DNA from: Alphaproteobacteria bacterium
GTDB taxonomy: Bacteria > Pseudomonadota > Alphaproteobacteria > Rhizobiales > Aestuariivirgaceae
Length of the DNA stretch: 18,422 bases
Direction of reading: 5' to 3'
NCBI GenBank assembly: GCA_020441605.1
Contig: JAGRLX010000018.1
Location: forward strand, 1 to 18,422
Shown in pieces: positions 7,602 to 15,939 of this stretch; within the stretch, counting starts at the first letter, position 1; each line of letters begins with the position of its first letter. A model generated the notes under the pieces. It was not told the DNA's origin, made no database searches, and saw only the letters and a program-made list of their open reading frames with translations. A program made the position numbers and the translations under genes.

Positions 7602-7665
7602 AACGGCAACTACAGCAACGCCCATTTCGGTCCGCTCCTCACCTGAAGGCAGCCGGCCCCCTGAC

Positions 7666-7692
7666 AGTATAAACAGCATTGGCGACTTGCAA
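7666..7692 (-). promoter_or_regulatory. Candidate sigma-70 promoter for the ABC transporter operon
   Basis: On the minus strand TTGCAA (7692-7687) and TATACT (7671-7666) are spaced 15 nt apart; the -10 matches five of six bases. The -35 lies in the palindrome CTTGCAAG (7686-7693). The predicted leader is about 150 nt and contains the inverted repeat at 7584-7601. The 240-nt gap 7506-7745 holds no gene that I can see. Confidence 0.45.
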
Positions 7693-7715
7693 GCCATTAG
7701 TCATACAAATGCAGG

Positions 7716-7737
7716 GGGCGAGGGCGCACCCCCGCCC
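7716..7737 (-). terminator. GC-rich hairpin after the dehydrogenase gene
   Basis: GGGCG (7716-7720) pairs with CGCCC (7733-7737), and GGG with CCC inside, across a small internal loop. It starts 8 nt past the stop of the minus-strand dehydrogenase. There is no T-run, so this is a weak terminator call. Confidence 0.35.
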
Positions 7738-7745
7738 ATCTGAAA

Positions 7746-8639
7746 TTACCGCTTGATCCCATTGATCTTCAACATCACGTCGATCAGGCGCGGCACGAAA
7801 CGGTCGGCATAGCCGAAATTGTCCGCCATCACCGTGATCTGGTGGGCCGTCTCGGCGAGGAAAGAGGTAACAGGAAGCTGCTCCGTCATGTTGGTGTAGT
7901 AACGCAGATCTTTGCGGGCGTTCTTGATGGCGAACTGGGCATGGCTGTCGTCGTCGGACAGAGGCACGTTTATCAGGCGGCCGAACATTGTCGAGGCAGC
8001 ACCCCCGGCCATGACAATGTCGCGCAAGGCGGTCATGTTGACACCGGCCTTTGTCGCAACCGTGATCGCCTCGGCGGCCACGGCGGCGTGGGTGACCGCA
8101 AGGAAATTGTTGATCAGCTTCAGTTGGTGGGCGGTACCCACTCCGCCGGAATTCACGATCGTATCGGCAAAGCAGTCGAGAACCGGCCGAATGCGATCGA
8201 GCACATCGTCCGGACCGCCGATCATGAGGGCCAGCTTGCCGGCTTCGGCCTCCTTCGGGGTGCGCGACATGGGTGTATCGACAAAATGACCCCCCTTGGC
8301 CTCGATATCAGCGGCAATCTTGATGGTCGATGCTGGTTCCGCGGTGGAGCAGTCGGCGATCACCAGACCTTCGCGCACCGCCCCCATCAATCCATATTCG
8401 CCATACACGATATGCTCGATCTGCGGTGTGCCGGTAACGCAGAGGATCACCATGTCGCTGTCCTTGGCGACGCCAAGGGGATGATTGCGCTCATGGGCGC
8501 CGCGGGCGATCAGATCGTCGACCGGCGCGCGATTGCGATGTGCCATGACGGTCAGCTCGTAACCCTTCTCAAGGATGTTCTTGCCGATGCCGTGGCCCAT
8601 GAGGCCCGCTCCGATCAGTCCGACGCGCTTGATGGTCAT
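7746..8639 (-). CDS. NAD(P)-dependent beta-hydroxyacid dehydrogenase (3-hydroxyisobutyrate dehydrogenase family)
   Basis: This 297-residue cytoplasmic oxidoreductase has a Rossmann N-terminus and the all-helical C-terminal domain of the family. The dinucleotide motif GLIGAGLMGHGIG is at 7-19. The substrate loop DTPMSRTPKEAEAGKL begins at 121; here SRT replaces the more usual SGG, so the substrate may differ from 3-hydroxyisobutyrate. The catalytic lysine is K174 in HQLKLINN. Family members oxidise beta-hydroxyacids or reduce the corresponding semialdehydes, including tartronate semialdehyde and succinic semialdehyde. Its ATG overlaps the stop of the GNAT gene by 4 nt (ATGA). Being third in an operon with a deacetylase and an acetyltransferase suggests it handles a breakdown product of an acylated amine, an inference from context only. 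Confidence 0.9.
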   Translation of the reverse strand: MTIKRVGLIGAGLMGHGIGKNILEKGYELTVMAHRNRAPVDDLIARGAHERNHPLGVAKDSDMVILCVTGTPQIEHIVYGEYGLMGAVREGLVIADCSTAEPASTIKIAADIEAKGGHFVDTPMSRTPKEAEAGKLALMIGGPDDVLDRIRPVLDCFADTIVNSGGVGTAHQLKLINNFLAVTHAAVAAEAITVATKAGVNMTALRDIVMAGGAASTMFGRLINVPLSDDDSHAQFAIKNARKDLRYYTNMTEQLPVTSFLAETAHQITVMADNFGYADRFVPRLIDVMLKINGIKR

Positions 8640-9115
8640 GGTGTTGCTCCCGTTGCAATGAGTGTTTGGAGATCATCTTGCTCCAGAATGTGGAGTCTGT
8701 CGTCAGTCTTCTTGTGAAATCCGAGACGAGCATAGAAACGCTCGGCACCGGTGTTGTCTTCGTCGACTTCCAGCTTGATGAACGAAGCCCCACGGCGGCT
8801 CGCGCGGCGGGCTGATTCGCGTAGAAGCTCCAACCCGACATTCCGGCCGCGTTCGCCGGGATCGACAAAGAGGTCCACGACATAGAGCCCTCGCGCCCCC
8901 CGCCAGGTCGAAAAGGTCAGAAGTCCGAGACAGGCACCCAGCAAATGCCCGTCCCGGTCGGCAACGACGACGTCGACCAGATCTCGGGACTGGCGCAGAA
9001 TGTCGCCGGTGAGTTTGGGAACGATGCCGGTGCCGATGTGATCGGCCAGGCCGCGCACCATGTCCGCGATGGAATCGGCTTCCCCGTCGCGCATCGGCCT
9101 GATGATGAAGGTCAT
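8636..9115 (-). CDS. GNAT-family N-acetyltransferase
   Basis: This 159-residue protein has one GNAT domain, transferring an acetyl group from acetyl-CoA to an amine. Strand four and the acetyl-CoA loop are seen in VVDLFVDPGERGRNVGLELL (79-98). The R-x-x-G-x-G signature has Asn in place of the first Gly (RGRNVG). The C-terminal half has LEVDEDNTGAERFYARLGF, the usual beta5-alpha4 block with the catalytic Tyr of many relatives. The LYVVDLFV block resembles diamine/polyamine acetyltransferases more than ribosomal-protein ones, but this is weak evidence. It overlaps the deacetylase upstream and the dehydrogenase downstream by ATGA, so all three are probably translationally coupled. PhnO-type aminoalkylphosphonate acetylation is another possibility given the phn operon nearby. 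Confidence 0.9.
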   Translation of the reverse strand: MTFIIRPMRDGEADSIADMVRGLADHIGTGIVPKLTGDILRQSRDLVDVVVADRDGHLLGACLGLLTFSTWRGARGLYVVDLFVDPGERGRNVGLELLRESARRASRRGASFIKLEVDEDNTGAERFYARLGFHKKTDDRLHILEQDDLQTLIATGATP

Positions 9116-10143
9116 GCCCCCAGCCCCCGCAGCAAGGCAGCGAGATTGCCGGCGAGACTGCCGGACGGATATCCCCCCTCCTGCACGACAAGAATGGGCC
9201 AGCCTGTGGCAGCGATCAGGCTGCCGATAGCGGTGAAGTCCGGTGTCGTGATGGCGAATCCCCTGAACGGATCATCGACGGCGATGTCCAGGCCAGCCGC
9301 CAGCACAAGTATGTCCGGTGCAAAATCGGAAATCCTCCGCACTGCGGCCGCCAGGGCATCCAGATAGGGCTTGATCGTCGTGCCGCGCGCCAGCGGCAAG
9401 TTCAGGTTTAACCCCTCGCCTGCACCCCGGCCGGTTTCATCCGCATAGCCCCAGAAGAACGGATAGAACCGCCGCGGATCAGCATGGATCGAAACGGTCA
9501 GGACATCGGCCCGGTCATAGAAAATGGCTTCGGTGCCGTTGCCGTGATGCACGTCGATATCGAGGATGGCCGTCCGCCGTCCGGCCCGGGTCAGATGCTC
9601 GGCGGCAAGCGCCGCGTTATTGAAATAGCAGAAGCCGGCCGCCATGTCGGCTGCGGCGTGGTGGCCGGGCGGACGGCACAGTGCATAGACCAGTTTCTCG
9701 CCGACCAGCATGAGCTCGGCGGCATGGATGGCGCTGGCAGCACTGGCGCGCGCCGCCGCAAAGGTGTGGGATGTCACCGGACAGGACCCGTCGCCCAGGT
9801 GATAGCCCACCTGCCCGACGACGCTGTCCGGATAACCCGCCGGCGGCAGGTTGGTGCGGCCCAGCGCGAAGACATTGGGGGAAGGGCTTTCCGAAGCGTC
9901 GGGTATCCGCCGCCACCGCTCCCATAGCGTCGACAGGAACTGGATATAGCGGCGATCGTGCACGGTCGCCAGCGTGTCGCCGAAGATCTCCGGCGGCACA
10001 ACGATTGGTCCTCCAACCTGGCGGACGCCCTCCATCAGCATATCGATCCGCTCCGGACGCTCGGGGATCGGCCGCAGCATGCCCGACACGATGAATTCGC
10101 GCGGAGCATGGGTGCGTTGCGTCTGATCGAATACCGTTATCAT
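9112..10143 (-). CDS. Histone-deacetylase-family / acetylpolyamine amidohydrolase-like enzyme
   Basis: This Zn-dependent arginase/deacetylase-fold hydrolase (343 aa, typical of bacterial acetylpolyamine amidohydrolases) should remove acetyl groups from an N-acetylated amine. The catalytic His pair is H161-H162 in RPPGHHAAA. The zinc ligands are D197 and H199 in DIDVHHGNG and D286 in GLDIAVDDP. The transition-state Tyr is Y325 in EGGYPSG. All key residues are therefore present, and their spacing closely follows Mycoplana APAH. A candidate promoter lies at 10171-10198, and the ATG at 10143 has a weak ribosome site. It is the first gene of an ATGA-linked operon with a GNAT and a dehydrogenase, and it diverges from a class III aminotransferase. 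Polyamine or acetylated amino-compound catabolism is the best guess. Confidence 0.92.
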   Translation of the reverse strand: MITVFDQTQRTHAPREFIVSGMLRPIPERPERIDMLMEGVRQVGGPIVVPPEIFGDTLATVHDRRYIQFLSTLWERWRRIPDASESPSPNVFALGRTNLPPAGYPDSVVGQVGYHLGDGSCPVTSHTFAAARASAASAIHAAELMLVGEKLVYALCRPPGHHAAADMAAGFCYFNNAALAAEHLTRAGRRTAILDIDVHHGNGTEAIFYDRADVLTVSIHADPRRFYPFFWGYADETGRGAGEGLNLNLPLARGTTIKPYLDALAAAVRRISDFAPDILVLAAGLDIAVDDPFRGFAITTPDFTAIGSLIAATGWPILVVQEGGYPSGSLAGNLAALLRGLGA

Positions 10144-10170
10144 CGGTTTGCCGTTGCTGTTGCCGGTCTG

Positions 10171-10198
10171 CTAATAGCCTTTTCCTGATCCACGTCAA
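10171..10198 (-). promoter_or_regulatory. Candidate sigma-70 promoter for the deacetylase operon
   Basis: On the minus strand TTGACG (10198-10193) and TATTAG (10176-10171) are 16 nt apart. A start near 10164 would give a leader of about 20 nt. It lies in the 73-nt divergent gap shared with the aminotransferase, whose own promoter I could not place with confidence. Confidence 0.5.
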
Positions 10199-10216
10199 AA
10201 CAAGGCGAAACCGCGC

Positions 10217-11557
10217 ATGGGTGCCAAGCTACCGAGTCACATTCATTCCACCGGCGAACTGCCGAAGGTCGCTTGGGCCAAGGGCAGCTATGTCTATGAT
10301 GCCGAGGGCAGGAAATACATCGATGGTTCGGGCGGGCCGGCGGTCTATTGCATCGGTCACTCGAATGAGGAAGTGAACGAGGCCATCAAGCAGCAGCTTG
10401 ACCGCATCGCTCACGGCTACCGCTACAACTTCACATCCGATGCGCTGGAGGAACTCACCGACATCCTGCGCGCGCGCTGCGGGGGCACGCTCAACCACAT
10501 GGTCTATGTGACCGGCGGCTCCGAAGCGGTCGAATCCTGCCTCAAGCTGGCGCTGCAGTATCATGCGGCGCGGGGCAAGATGTCGCGGCGCCGGTTCATT
10601 GCGCGCGAACGTTCTTGGCACGGCAACACGCTGGGGGCACTCTCCGTCTCGGGCTTCCTCGAGCGTAAGCGCGCCTTCGTCGGCTCACTGCTCGACGTCT
10701 CGCACTTGTCGCCGGCCAATGACTATCGCCCGGTCAAAGGGGCTACGGCGGAAACCGCGGGCGAGGCTTGCGCGAGGGAACTTGAAGACGAAATCCTACG
10801 GGTCGGACCCGACAAGGTCTGTGCCTTCATCTTCGAACCGGTGGTCGGAGCAGCGGGCGGATGCGTTCCGGCGCCCGCGGGCTATGCCAAGCGCGTGCGG
10901 GAGATCTGCGACAAATATGGCGTGCTCATGATCTCGGACGAGGTCATGTGCGGCGCCGGCCGGTCCGGCACCTGGCGAGCGCTGGACCAAGATGGAGTCG
11001 AGCCCGACATCATGTCCGTGGCGAAAGGACTTGCTGCGGGCTATCTGCCGCTTGGCGCCGCCATCTACTCGGACAAGGTGGCAGAAGCGATTCATGGCCA
11101 GCACGGCGCACCGATGACAGGTCACACCTTTACCGGCCACACGGCCTGCTGTGCTGCGGGCGTCGCGGTCCAGAAGATCGTGGCACGTGAAAAGCTGGTG
11201 GAGCGGGTAAGGGCGCTGGAACCGAAATTCCGCGCCATGCTCGCTGCGGCCCTCGCGGATGTGGAGGCTGTGGGGGATATCCGGGGACGGGGATTCTTCC
11301 AGGCGATCGAACTGGTTTCCGACCGCCAGACCAAGGCGCCGTTCCCGGCCGAGCGTAAGCTGTTCATGAAGATCCGCGCCAAGGCCTTCGACAACGGGCT
11401 CATCTGCTATCCGGTGGGCGGCAATGTCGACGGCATCAACGGCGACGTGGTGATCCTGGCGCCGCCCTACAATGTCACCGATGCGGAGCTGGTCGAAATC
11501 GTGGATAAGACAGCTGTATCGATCAGGCAGGTTCTGTCGGCGGAAGGTCTGGGCTAG
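10217..11557 (+). CDS. Class III PLP-dependent aminotransferase
   Basis: This fold-type I aminotransferase (446 aa) is of the class III (ornithine/omega-amino acid) family. It should move an amino group from a terminal amine or amino acid to an oxoacid. The cofactor residues are D241 in ISDEVMCGAGRSG and the Schiff-base lysine K270 in SVAKGLAAG. The N-terminal GSYVYDAEGRKYIDGSGG and the SRGFFQ-like C-terminal block (RGRGFFQAIEL) are typical. The ATG at 10217 follows a poor ribosome site. It is divergent from the deacetylase operon by 73 nt, so a joint pathway (deacetylate an amine, then transaminate) is plausible. Its 3' end overlaps the phn-operon transporter gene by 35 nt. Class III-fold enzymes also include phospholyases and the hydroxy-AEP ammonia-lyase PbfA, so lyase activity on an aminophosphonate cannot be excluded. 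Confidence 0.9.
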   Translation: MGAKLPSHIHSTGELPKVAWAKGSYVYDAEGRKYIDGSGGPAVYCIGHSNEEVNEAIKQQLDRIAHGYRYNFTSDALEELTDILRARCGGTLNHMVYVTGGSEAVESCLKLALQYHAARGKMSRRRFIARERSWHGNTLGALSVSGFLERKRAFVGSLLDVSHLSPANDYRPVKGATAETAGEACARELEDEILRVGPDKVCAFIFEPVVGAAGGCVPAPAGYAKRVREICDKYGVLMISDEVMCGAGRSGTWRALDQDGVEPDIMSVAKGLAAGYLPLGAAIYSDKVAEAIHGQHGAPMTGHTFTGHTACCAAGVAVQKIVAREKLVERVRALEPKFRAMLAAALADVEAVGDIRGRGFFQAIELVSDRQTKAPFPAERKLFMKIRAKAFDNGLICYPVGGNVDGINGDVVILAPPYNVTDAELVEIVDKTAVSIRQVLSAEGLG

Positions 11558-13229
11558 GCGGCACGTCAGAGCCGAGGAGACGGGAGCCGCGCAGCATGCC
11601 GGCTGCGTCGGCAATCGGATAGGCCGCCTGCACAATCAGCGAATTGATGCGATGCAGGTCGCGAACCATGTCGACATAGAGGGCGCTGCGCCGCAGGGCA
11701 CCGGCCTGCCGCCGCGTCGCCGAGCGGAAATGATCGTCCAGCACCTTTCCGTAGAGGGCGCGAAAGGCATCCTTTTGCGCGATGAGGCGCTTGGCGCCTT
11801 CGACATCGCCGGAAGACAGCACCCCGGTGGCAAGCCGCAGATTGTCGTGAATGATGAGGCAAAGATCATCGAACGACGCTTGCTCGTCGACGGTGAATGC
11901 GATCGATTCCTTTGACTTCGACTTGATGCGGTCAGACAGATTGAGGTGGATCACGTCGCCGGCATGCTCGAGGTTGCTGATGTACAGCGTCAACTCCAGC
12001 GCCCGGCGCGATTCGGCCGGTGTCAGTTCCCGCTGGGCAAGGTCGCCGAGGTAGGTTTGCAATGCCGTCTGATAGGCGTTGAGACGGTCGTCCAGTTCGC
12101 GCAGCAGCCTGAGCCTCTCCAGGCTGCCAGAGCGCAGCGCGATCAAGGCCGTATCGAACATGCGGTCGAGCAATTCGCTCATGCGCACGGTCTCTAGCAG
12201 CGCATTCGATAGCGCCACAGACGGTGTTGCGAGAGAGCGCTGGTCGAGATAGCGCGGGCTGGCAAGGCGGTCCTCCTCGGGGCGGAGGTCGGGCAGGAGG
12301 CGGCGCATCAACCACTCGACCGGCCGCGCCAGGGGCAGGAACACAAGGCTGGTCGCCAGGTTGAACAGGGCATGGAACCCGACGGCGGTCTCGACCGGGC
12401 GCAGCGGCGACATTTCCACATAGGGCGTCAGCCGGCCAATGAAGGCGATACCGAGAATCGCCATCACACCGCGGCAAAACAGGTTGGCGATGGGCAGGCG
12501 CCGGGCGTCCGGGGTCAAGCCGAGCGTGGATGTCACGGCCGGCAGCCCGCCGCCCAAATTGATGCCAAGTATGAAGGACAGAGCACCACCTACTTCCAGG
12601 CTTCCATTAGCCAGGAACGCGGCAATCAACAGGATCACCGCCAATGTCGAGTGGAACAGCCAGGCCAGACCGGCGCCGATCAGGAAGGCGAGGAGCGGCT
12701 GGCCGCCGACAGCCGTCAGCACATCGTGGAACAGGGTCGCGGTGCTCAGAGGCGCGGTGGCTTGCTTGATCAGATGCAGCGACAGCAGCATGAGGCCCAG
12801 CCCGATGAGGATGCGGCCCACGTTATGAGGCCGGAATTCCTCCGAATAGGAGAAGGTCACATAGCCCGCGAACAAAAGGATCGGTGAAGCCCACAAGGTC
12901 AGGGATGAACCTGACGCGAAGAGGCCCGAGACGATGGCCGAGCCCACGTCGGCACCCAGCAGCACGGCCAGTCCGAGCACCGTGCCAATGGCGCCCGATG
13001 CGGCAAGCCCCGCCACGATTAGCGTCATGGCGGTTGCGCTGCCGAGAATCGCCGTGGCCACGCCCCCTGCGAGGAATGCGGAAATGCGGTTGCCGATGCG
13101 CTGCTGGATGAAGTTCTTCAGTCGGTCGCCCCAGGCGCGCATGACGCCGGTCCGCACCATGCGGACACCCCAGAGCAGAAGGGCGACACCCCCCAGAAGA
13201 TTGACGATGACCGCGGTGCTTTCGTTCAA
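11523..13229 (-). CDS. Na/Pi-cotransporter-like membrane protein with C-terminal PhoU-like domain
   Basis: This 568-residue inner-membrane protein has a hydrophobic half (residues about 5-310) holding two Na/Pi-cotransporter repeats, and a helical PhoU-like cytoplasmic half (about 335-545). In NptA-type proteins each repeat has QSSSAT followed by GANIGT. Here the first repeat reads LGSATAM (62-68) with GADVGSA (92-98), and the second reads FHSTLA (192-197) with GINLGGG (222-228). The repeats are recognisable but the QSSS cores are degenerate. It is the fourth gene of the phn operon, 7 nt after phnY. The start is TTG at 13229, and the ribosome site GAGGA overlaps the phnY stop. No nearby ATG is usable. 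Phosphate movement after phosphonate cleavage, perhaps efflux, fits the context; direction and ion are inferred. Confidence 0.9.
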   Translation of the reverse strand: MNESTAVIVNLLGGVALLLWGVRMVRTGVMRAWGDRLKNFIQQRIGNRISAFLAGGVATAILGSATAMTLIVAGLAASGAIGTVLGLAVLLGADVGSAIVSGLFASGSSLTLWASPILLFAGYVTFSYSEEFRPHNVGRILIGLGLMLLSLHLIKQATAPLSTATLFHDVLTAVGGQPLLAFLIGAGLAWLFHSTLAVILLIAAFLANGSLEVGGALSFILGINLGGGLPAVTSTLGLTPDARRLPIANLFCRGVMAILGIAFIGRLTPYVEMSPLRPVETAVGFHALFNLATSLVFLPLARPVEWLMRRLLPDLRPEEDRLASPRYLDQRSLATPSVALSNALLETVRMSELLDRMFDTALIALRSGSLERLRLLRELDDRLNAYQTALQTYLGDLAQRELTPAESRRALELTLYISNLEHAGDVIHLNLSDRIKSKSKESIAFTVDEQASFDDLCLIIHDNLRLATGVLSSGDVEGAKRLIAQKDAFRALYGKVLDDHFRSATRRQAGALRRSALYVDMVRDLHRINSLIVQAAYPIADAAGMLRGSRLLGSDVPPSPDLPPTEPA

Positions 13230-13236
13230 AACATCC

Positions 13237-14697
13237 TCAGGCGGGCCATGGCAGAGACCAGGTCTTCACATTGGTGAAGAATTTCATCGCTTCCATGACC
13301 CCTTCCTTGACGCCATTACCACTGTCCTTGATGCCGCCGAATGGCGACATCTCGATGCGGTAACCCGGCACTTCCCAGATGTTCACCGTACCAACATTGA
13401 GCCCCTCGATAAAGCGGGTGATACGCGAGAGATCGTTGGTGCAGACGCCCGATGACAGGCCGAAAGGTGTCGAGTTGGAAATCCGGATCACCTCGGCATC
13501 ATCATTCGGTACACGCACCACCGGCACCACCGGCCCGAAGGTCTCTTCGAAGACCAGCTCCGAGGTATGCGGAACGAAATCGATGGTGATCGGTGGCAGC
13601 ACCGCACCCTTGCGGCCCGGATCATAGAGCACCTTCGCTCCCTGTTCGGCGGCCCTATAGACCCTTGACTCGAAGGTCTTCGCTGCATCTTCATGAACGA
13701 CCGTGCCGAGATCGGTGGCTGGATCCATCGGATCGCCGAATTTGATCTTCCTTGCCTTGGCGAGCACCAGCTCGACGAACTTGTCCGCGACCTTCTCCTG
13801 CACCAGGATACGCTTTACTGCCGTGCAGCGCTGACCCGAATTCCTTGTGGCGCCGGCGGCCGCAAGCTCCGCGGCCTTATCGAGATCACTGTCGGAGAGA
13901 TCGTTGAGAATGATGAGCGGGTCGTTGCCGCCTAGCTCCAGGGCCGCGCGCCTGTAGCCGGCCTTTGCGGCGATGATCTTGCCGACCCGCACGCCGCCGG
14001 TGAAGGTGATGATGCCGATATTGTCATTGGTCACCATCTCGTCGCCGATGTCCTGCGGCCAGCCGGTCACCACCTGGAACATTTCCGGTGGAAGCCCCGC
14101 CTCGTAGAGTATGTCGGCCAGCGCGATGGCGGTCAGTGGCGTCAGCTCGGTCGGTTTGCAGACCACGCAGTTATTGGTGGCGATGGCCGGGGCCACCTTG
14201 TGCGAGACCATGTTGAGCGGATGGTTGAATGGCGTGATGGCGGAGATGACCCCTACAGGCTCGCGCTTGGTGAAGATCTTGCGGGCCTTGCCCTGGGGCG
14301 TCAGATCGCACGAGAAGATCTGGCCATCGTCAATGATGCACAATTGGCCGGCCAGCGAGTAGACATCGTAGGCCCGGCCGACCTCGTAGAGGGAGTCCTT
14401 CTTGGACAGGCCCAGTTCCAGGGTGATGAGGTCCGAAAGGTGGTCGCGGCGGTCGCGGATCAGCTCGGCGGTACGAAACAGGATCTGTTGGCGCTCGTAG
14501 CGGCTGAGCTTCGGCCTGTAGTCTGCCGCGATGGCGAAGGCCCGGGCCGCATGTTCGGCGCGGCCCGCCGGAACGGTTCCGATGATTTCATTCGTGTACG
14601 GATAATGTACAGGAACGACGCCATCCGCGTCTATCTTCTTGCCGCCGATCCTCATCGACTCCTTGATGACCGGCCGGCCGGTGGCGGGAGCGTTCAT
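13237..14697 (-). CDS. phnY: Phosphonoacetaldehyde dehydrogenase PhnY
   Basis: This NAD-dependent aldehyde dehydrogenase (486 aa) oxidises phosphonoacetaldehyde to phosphonoacetate, the middle step of the hydrolytic AEP pathway. The catalytic cysteine is C291 in [11 protein letters not shown], and the general-base glutamate is E254 in LELGGND. These are the numbers I remember for the Sinorhizobium enzyme, which supports both the identity and the chosen start. [24 protein letters not shown] and the C-terminal GGIKDSGNG block are all typical of the superfamily. I start at 14697, 1 nt after the phnA stop (TGA-C-ATG), with GGAGA 6 nt upstream. The ATG at 14739 would overlap phnA and add 14 irrelevant residues. 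Assignment over other aldehyde dehydrogenases (for example lactaldehyde or glyceraldehyde-phosphate types) rests on the flanking phnA and phnW. Confidence 0.93.
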   Translation of the reverse strand: MNAPATGRPVIKESMRIGGKKIDADGVVPVHYPYTNEIIGTVPAGRAEHAARAFAIAADYRPKLSRYERQQILFRTAELIRDRRDHLSDLITLELGLSKKDSLYEVGRAYDVYSLAGQLCIIDDGQIFSCDLTPQGKARKIFTKREPVGVISAITPFNHPLNMVSHKVAPAIATNNCVVCKPTELTPLTAIALADILYEAGLPPEMFQVVTGWPQDIGDEMVTNDNIGIITFTGGVRVGKIIAAKAGYRRAALELGGNDPLIILNDLSDSDLDKAAELAAAGATRNSGQRCTAVKRILVQEKVADKFVELVLAKARKIKFGDPMDPATDLGTVVHEDAAKTFESRVYRAAEQGAKVLYDPGRKGAVLPPITIDFVPHTSELVFEETFGPVVPVVRVPNDDAEVIRISNSTPFGLSSGVCTNDLSRITRFIEGLNVGTVNIWEVPGYRIEMSPFGGIKDSGNGVKEGVMEAMKFFTNVKTWSLPWPA

Positions 14698-14698
14698 G

Positions 14699-15937
14699 TC
14701 AGTTCTCCACGATATGGTTGCAGCCCAGTGCGAAGGCATCGAAATTGCGCAACTGCACGGGCAGGTTCTTGAACTTGCGGTTGGCGATGACCGGGACTTC
14801 CTGTTCCGTCAGACCGCCATGGGAGCGCAGTGGCTCGTTCAGGCCGGAGAGGTCGTGCTTGTCGCGCGATGTGCCGATCACTTTCGATCCCTTCGGTCCG
14901 CCCGAGATGACGATGATATCGCCCATCCGGTCCTCCGGCAGTTCAAAGCGGGCGCAACCGTCGGCCCGGTTCAGGACGACATCGATGCCATCCTGGGCCT
15001 CGATTGCCGCCATCACGTCGGCCACCGGCGGTCCATAGGCGTAGACCGTCGCGAAGGAGCCGAGGGCGCCGTGATGCACCACGTAGGGGTCGGTGATCGG
15101 CAGGATCACCTTGGTCTTGCCGGCTCCGAACCTGGCGTCGAGTACGTCCTGAAGATAGAGTACGTCGGGCTCGCCGCTGGCGAGATGCTTGTCCTTCATG
15201 CCATGATCGGCGACGATCACGACGATTGCGCCACCGGCGTCGAGGGCGCCGACGTATTTGTCCATCATCGCATAGAAGGCATTGGCACCCACCGAACCCG
15301 GCGCGTACTTGTGCTGCACGTAATCGGTGGTCGAGAGATACATCAGGTCGGGGCGCATGCTTTCGAGGAGCTTGACACCTGCCGCAAAGACGAATTCGGA
15401 CAGTTCGGCCGAATAGACATCGGGCACCCCCATGCCGGTCATCGAGCAAACGTCCTCGATGCCGTTCTCTGCGAACGTCACTTTGTCGGCCTTCTCCGAG
15501 GAAAAGGCGACGGCCGTGCCGTCAAAGGCCAGTCCCTTGCCAAGCAGGAGCCGCAGCTTGTCCTTCGCGGTAACCACGGCCACCTTGGCGCCGACCTTCT
15601 GGAAGGCCGCGAAGATGGTGGGGGCGCGCAGCCACTTCGGATCGTTCATCATCGTTTCCTTGCCGGTTGCAGGATCGATGAGATAATTGCCGCAGATGCC
15701 ATGGACGGCCGGTGGCCGCCCCGTGACGATCGACAGGTTGTTGGGGTTGGTGAAGCTCGGAATCGCCGACAGGCCGCGGCGATTTTCGCCCTTCGCGACG
15801 ATCCGTTTCAGATTGGGCATCAGGCCGGCGGCCATGGCCACTTCCATGTAGTCGGGCTCGCTGCCGTCACAGCAGATCACCACCAGGGGCGCGGCGGGCC
15901 ATTGATAGGTACGGTCGTTGACGGTTACAGTCCTCAT
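14699..15937 (-). CDS. phnA: Phosphonoacetate hydrolase PhnA
   Basis: This alkaline-phosphatase-superfamily enzyme (412 aa) cleaves the C-P bond of phosphonoacetate, giving acetate and phosphate, with two zinc ions. The residues of the known Sinorhizobium active site can be matched: D24 in CCDGSEP, the nucleophile T63 in PSFTNPNN, D205 and H209 in [11 protein letters not shown]244 and H245 in VADHGM, and a late His at about 373 in RSHGG. The nucleophile is Thr, as in PhnA and nucleotide pyrophosphatases, but the YVQHKY and CDGSEP blocks and the phnW/phnY neighbours favour PhnA. No signal peptide is seen, so it is cytoplasmic. Start ATG 15937 is 2 nt after the phnW stop, with GAGG inside the end of phnW. 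It is unrelated to the E. coli protein also called PhnA (YjdM). Confidence 0.95.
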   Translation of the reverse strand: MRTVTVNDRTYQWPAAPLVVICCDGSEPDYMEVAMAAGLMPNLKRIVAKGENRRGLSAIPSFTNPNNLSIVTGRPPAVHGICGNYLIDPATGKETMMNDPKWLRAPTIFAAFQKVGAKVAVVTAKDKLRLLLGKGLAFDGTAVAFSSEKADKVTFAENGIEDVCSMTGMGVPDVYSAELSEFVFAAGVKLLESMRPDLMYLSTTDYVQHKYAPGSVGANAFYAMMDKYVGALDAGGAIVVIVADHGMKDKHLASGEPDVLYLQDVLDARFGAGKTKVILPITDPYVVHHGALGSFATVYAYGPPVADVMAAIEAQDGIDVVLNRADGCARFELPEDRMGDIIVISGGPKGSKVIGTSRDKHDLSGLNEPLRSHGGLTEQEVPVIANRKFKNLPVQLRNFDAFALGCNHIVEN

Positions 15938-15939
15938 TG

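Noticed and set aside
14698..14739. Longer PhnY starting at 14739
   Set aside because: It overlaps the end of phnA, adds 14 unrelated residues and shifts the catalytic Cys from position 291. The ATG at 14697 has a ribosome site.
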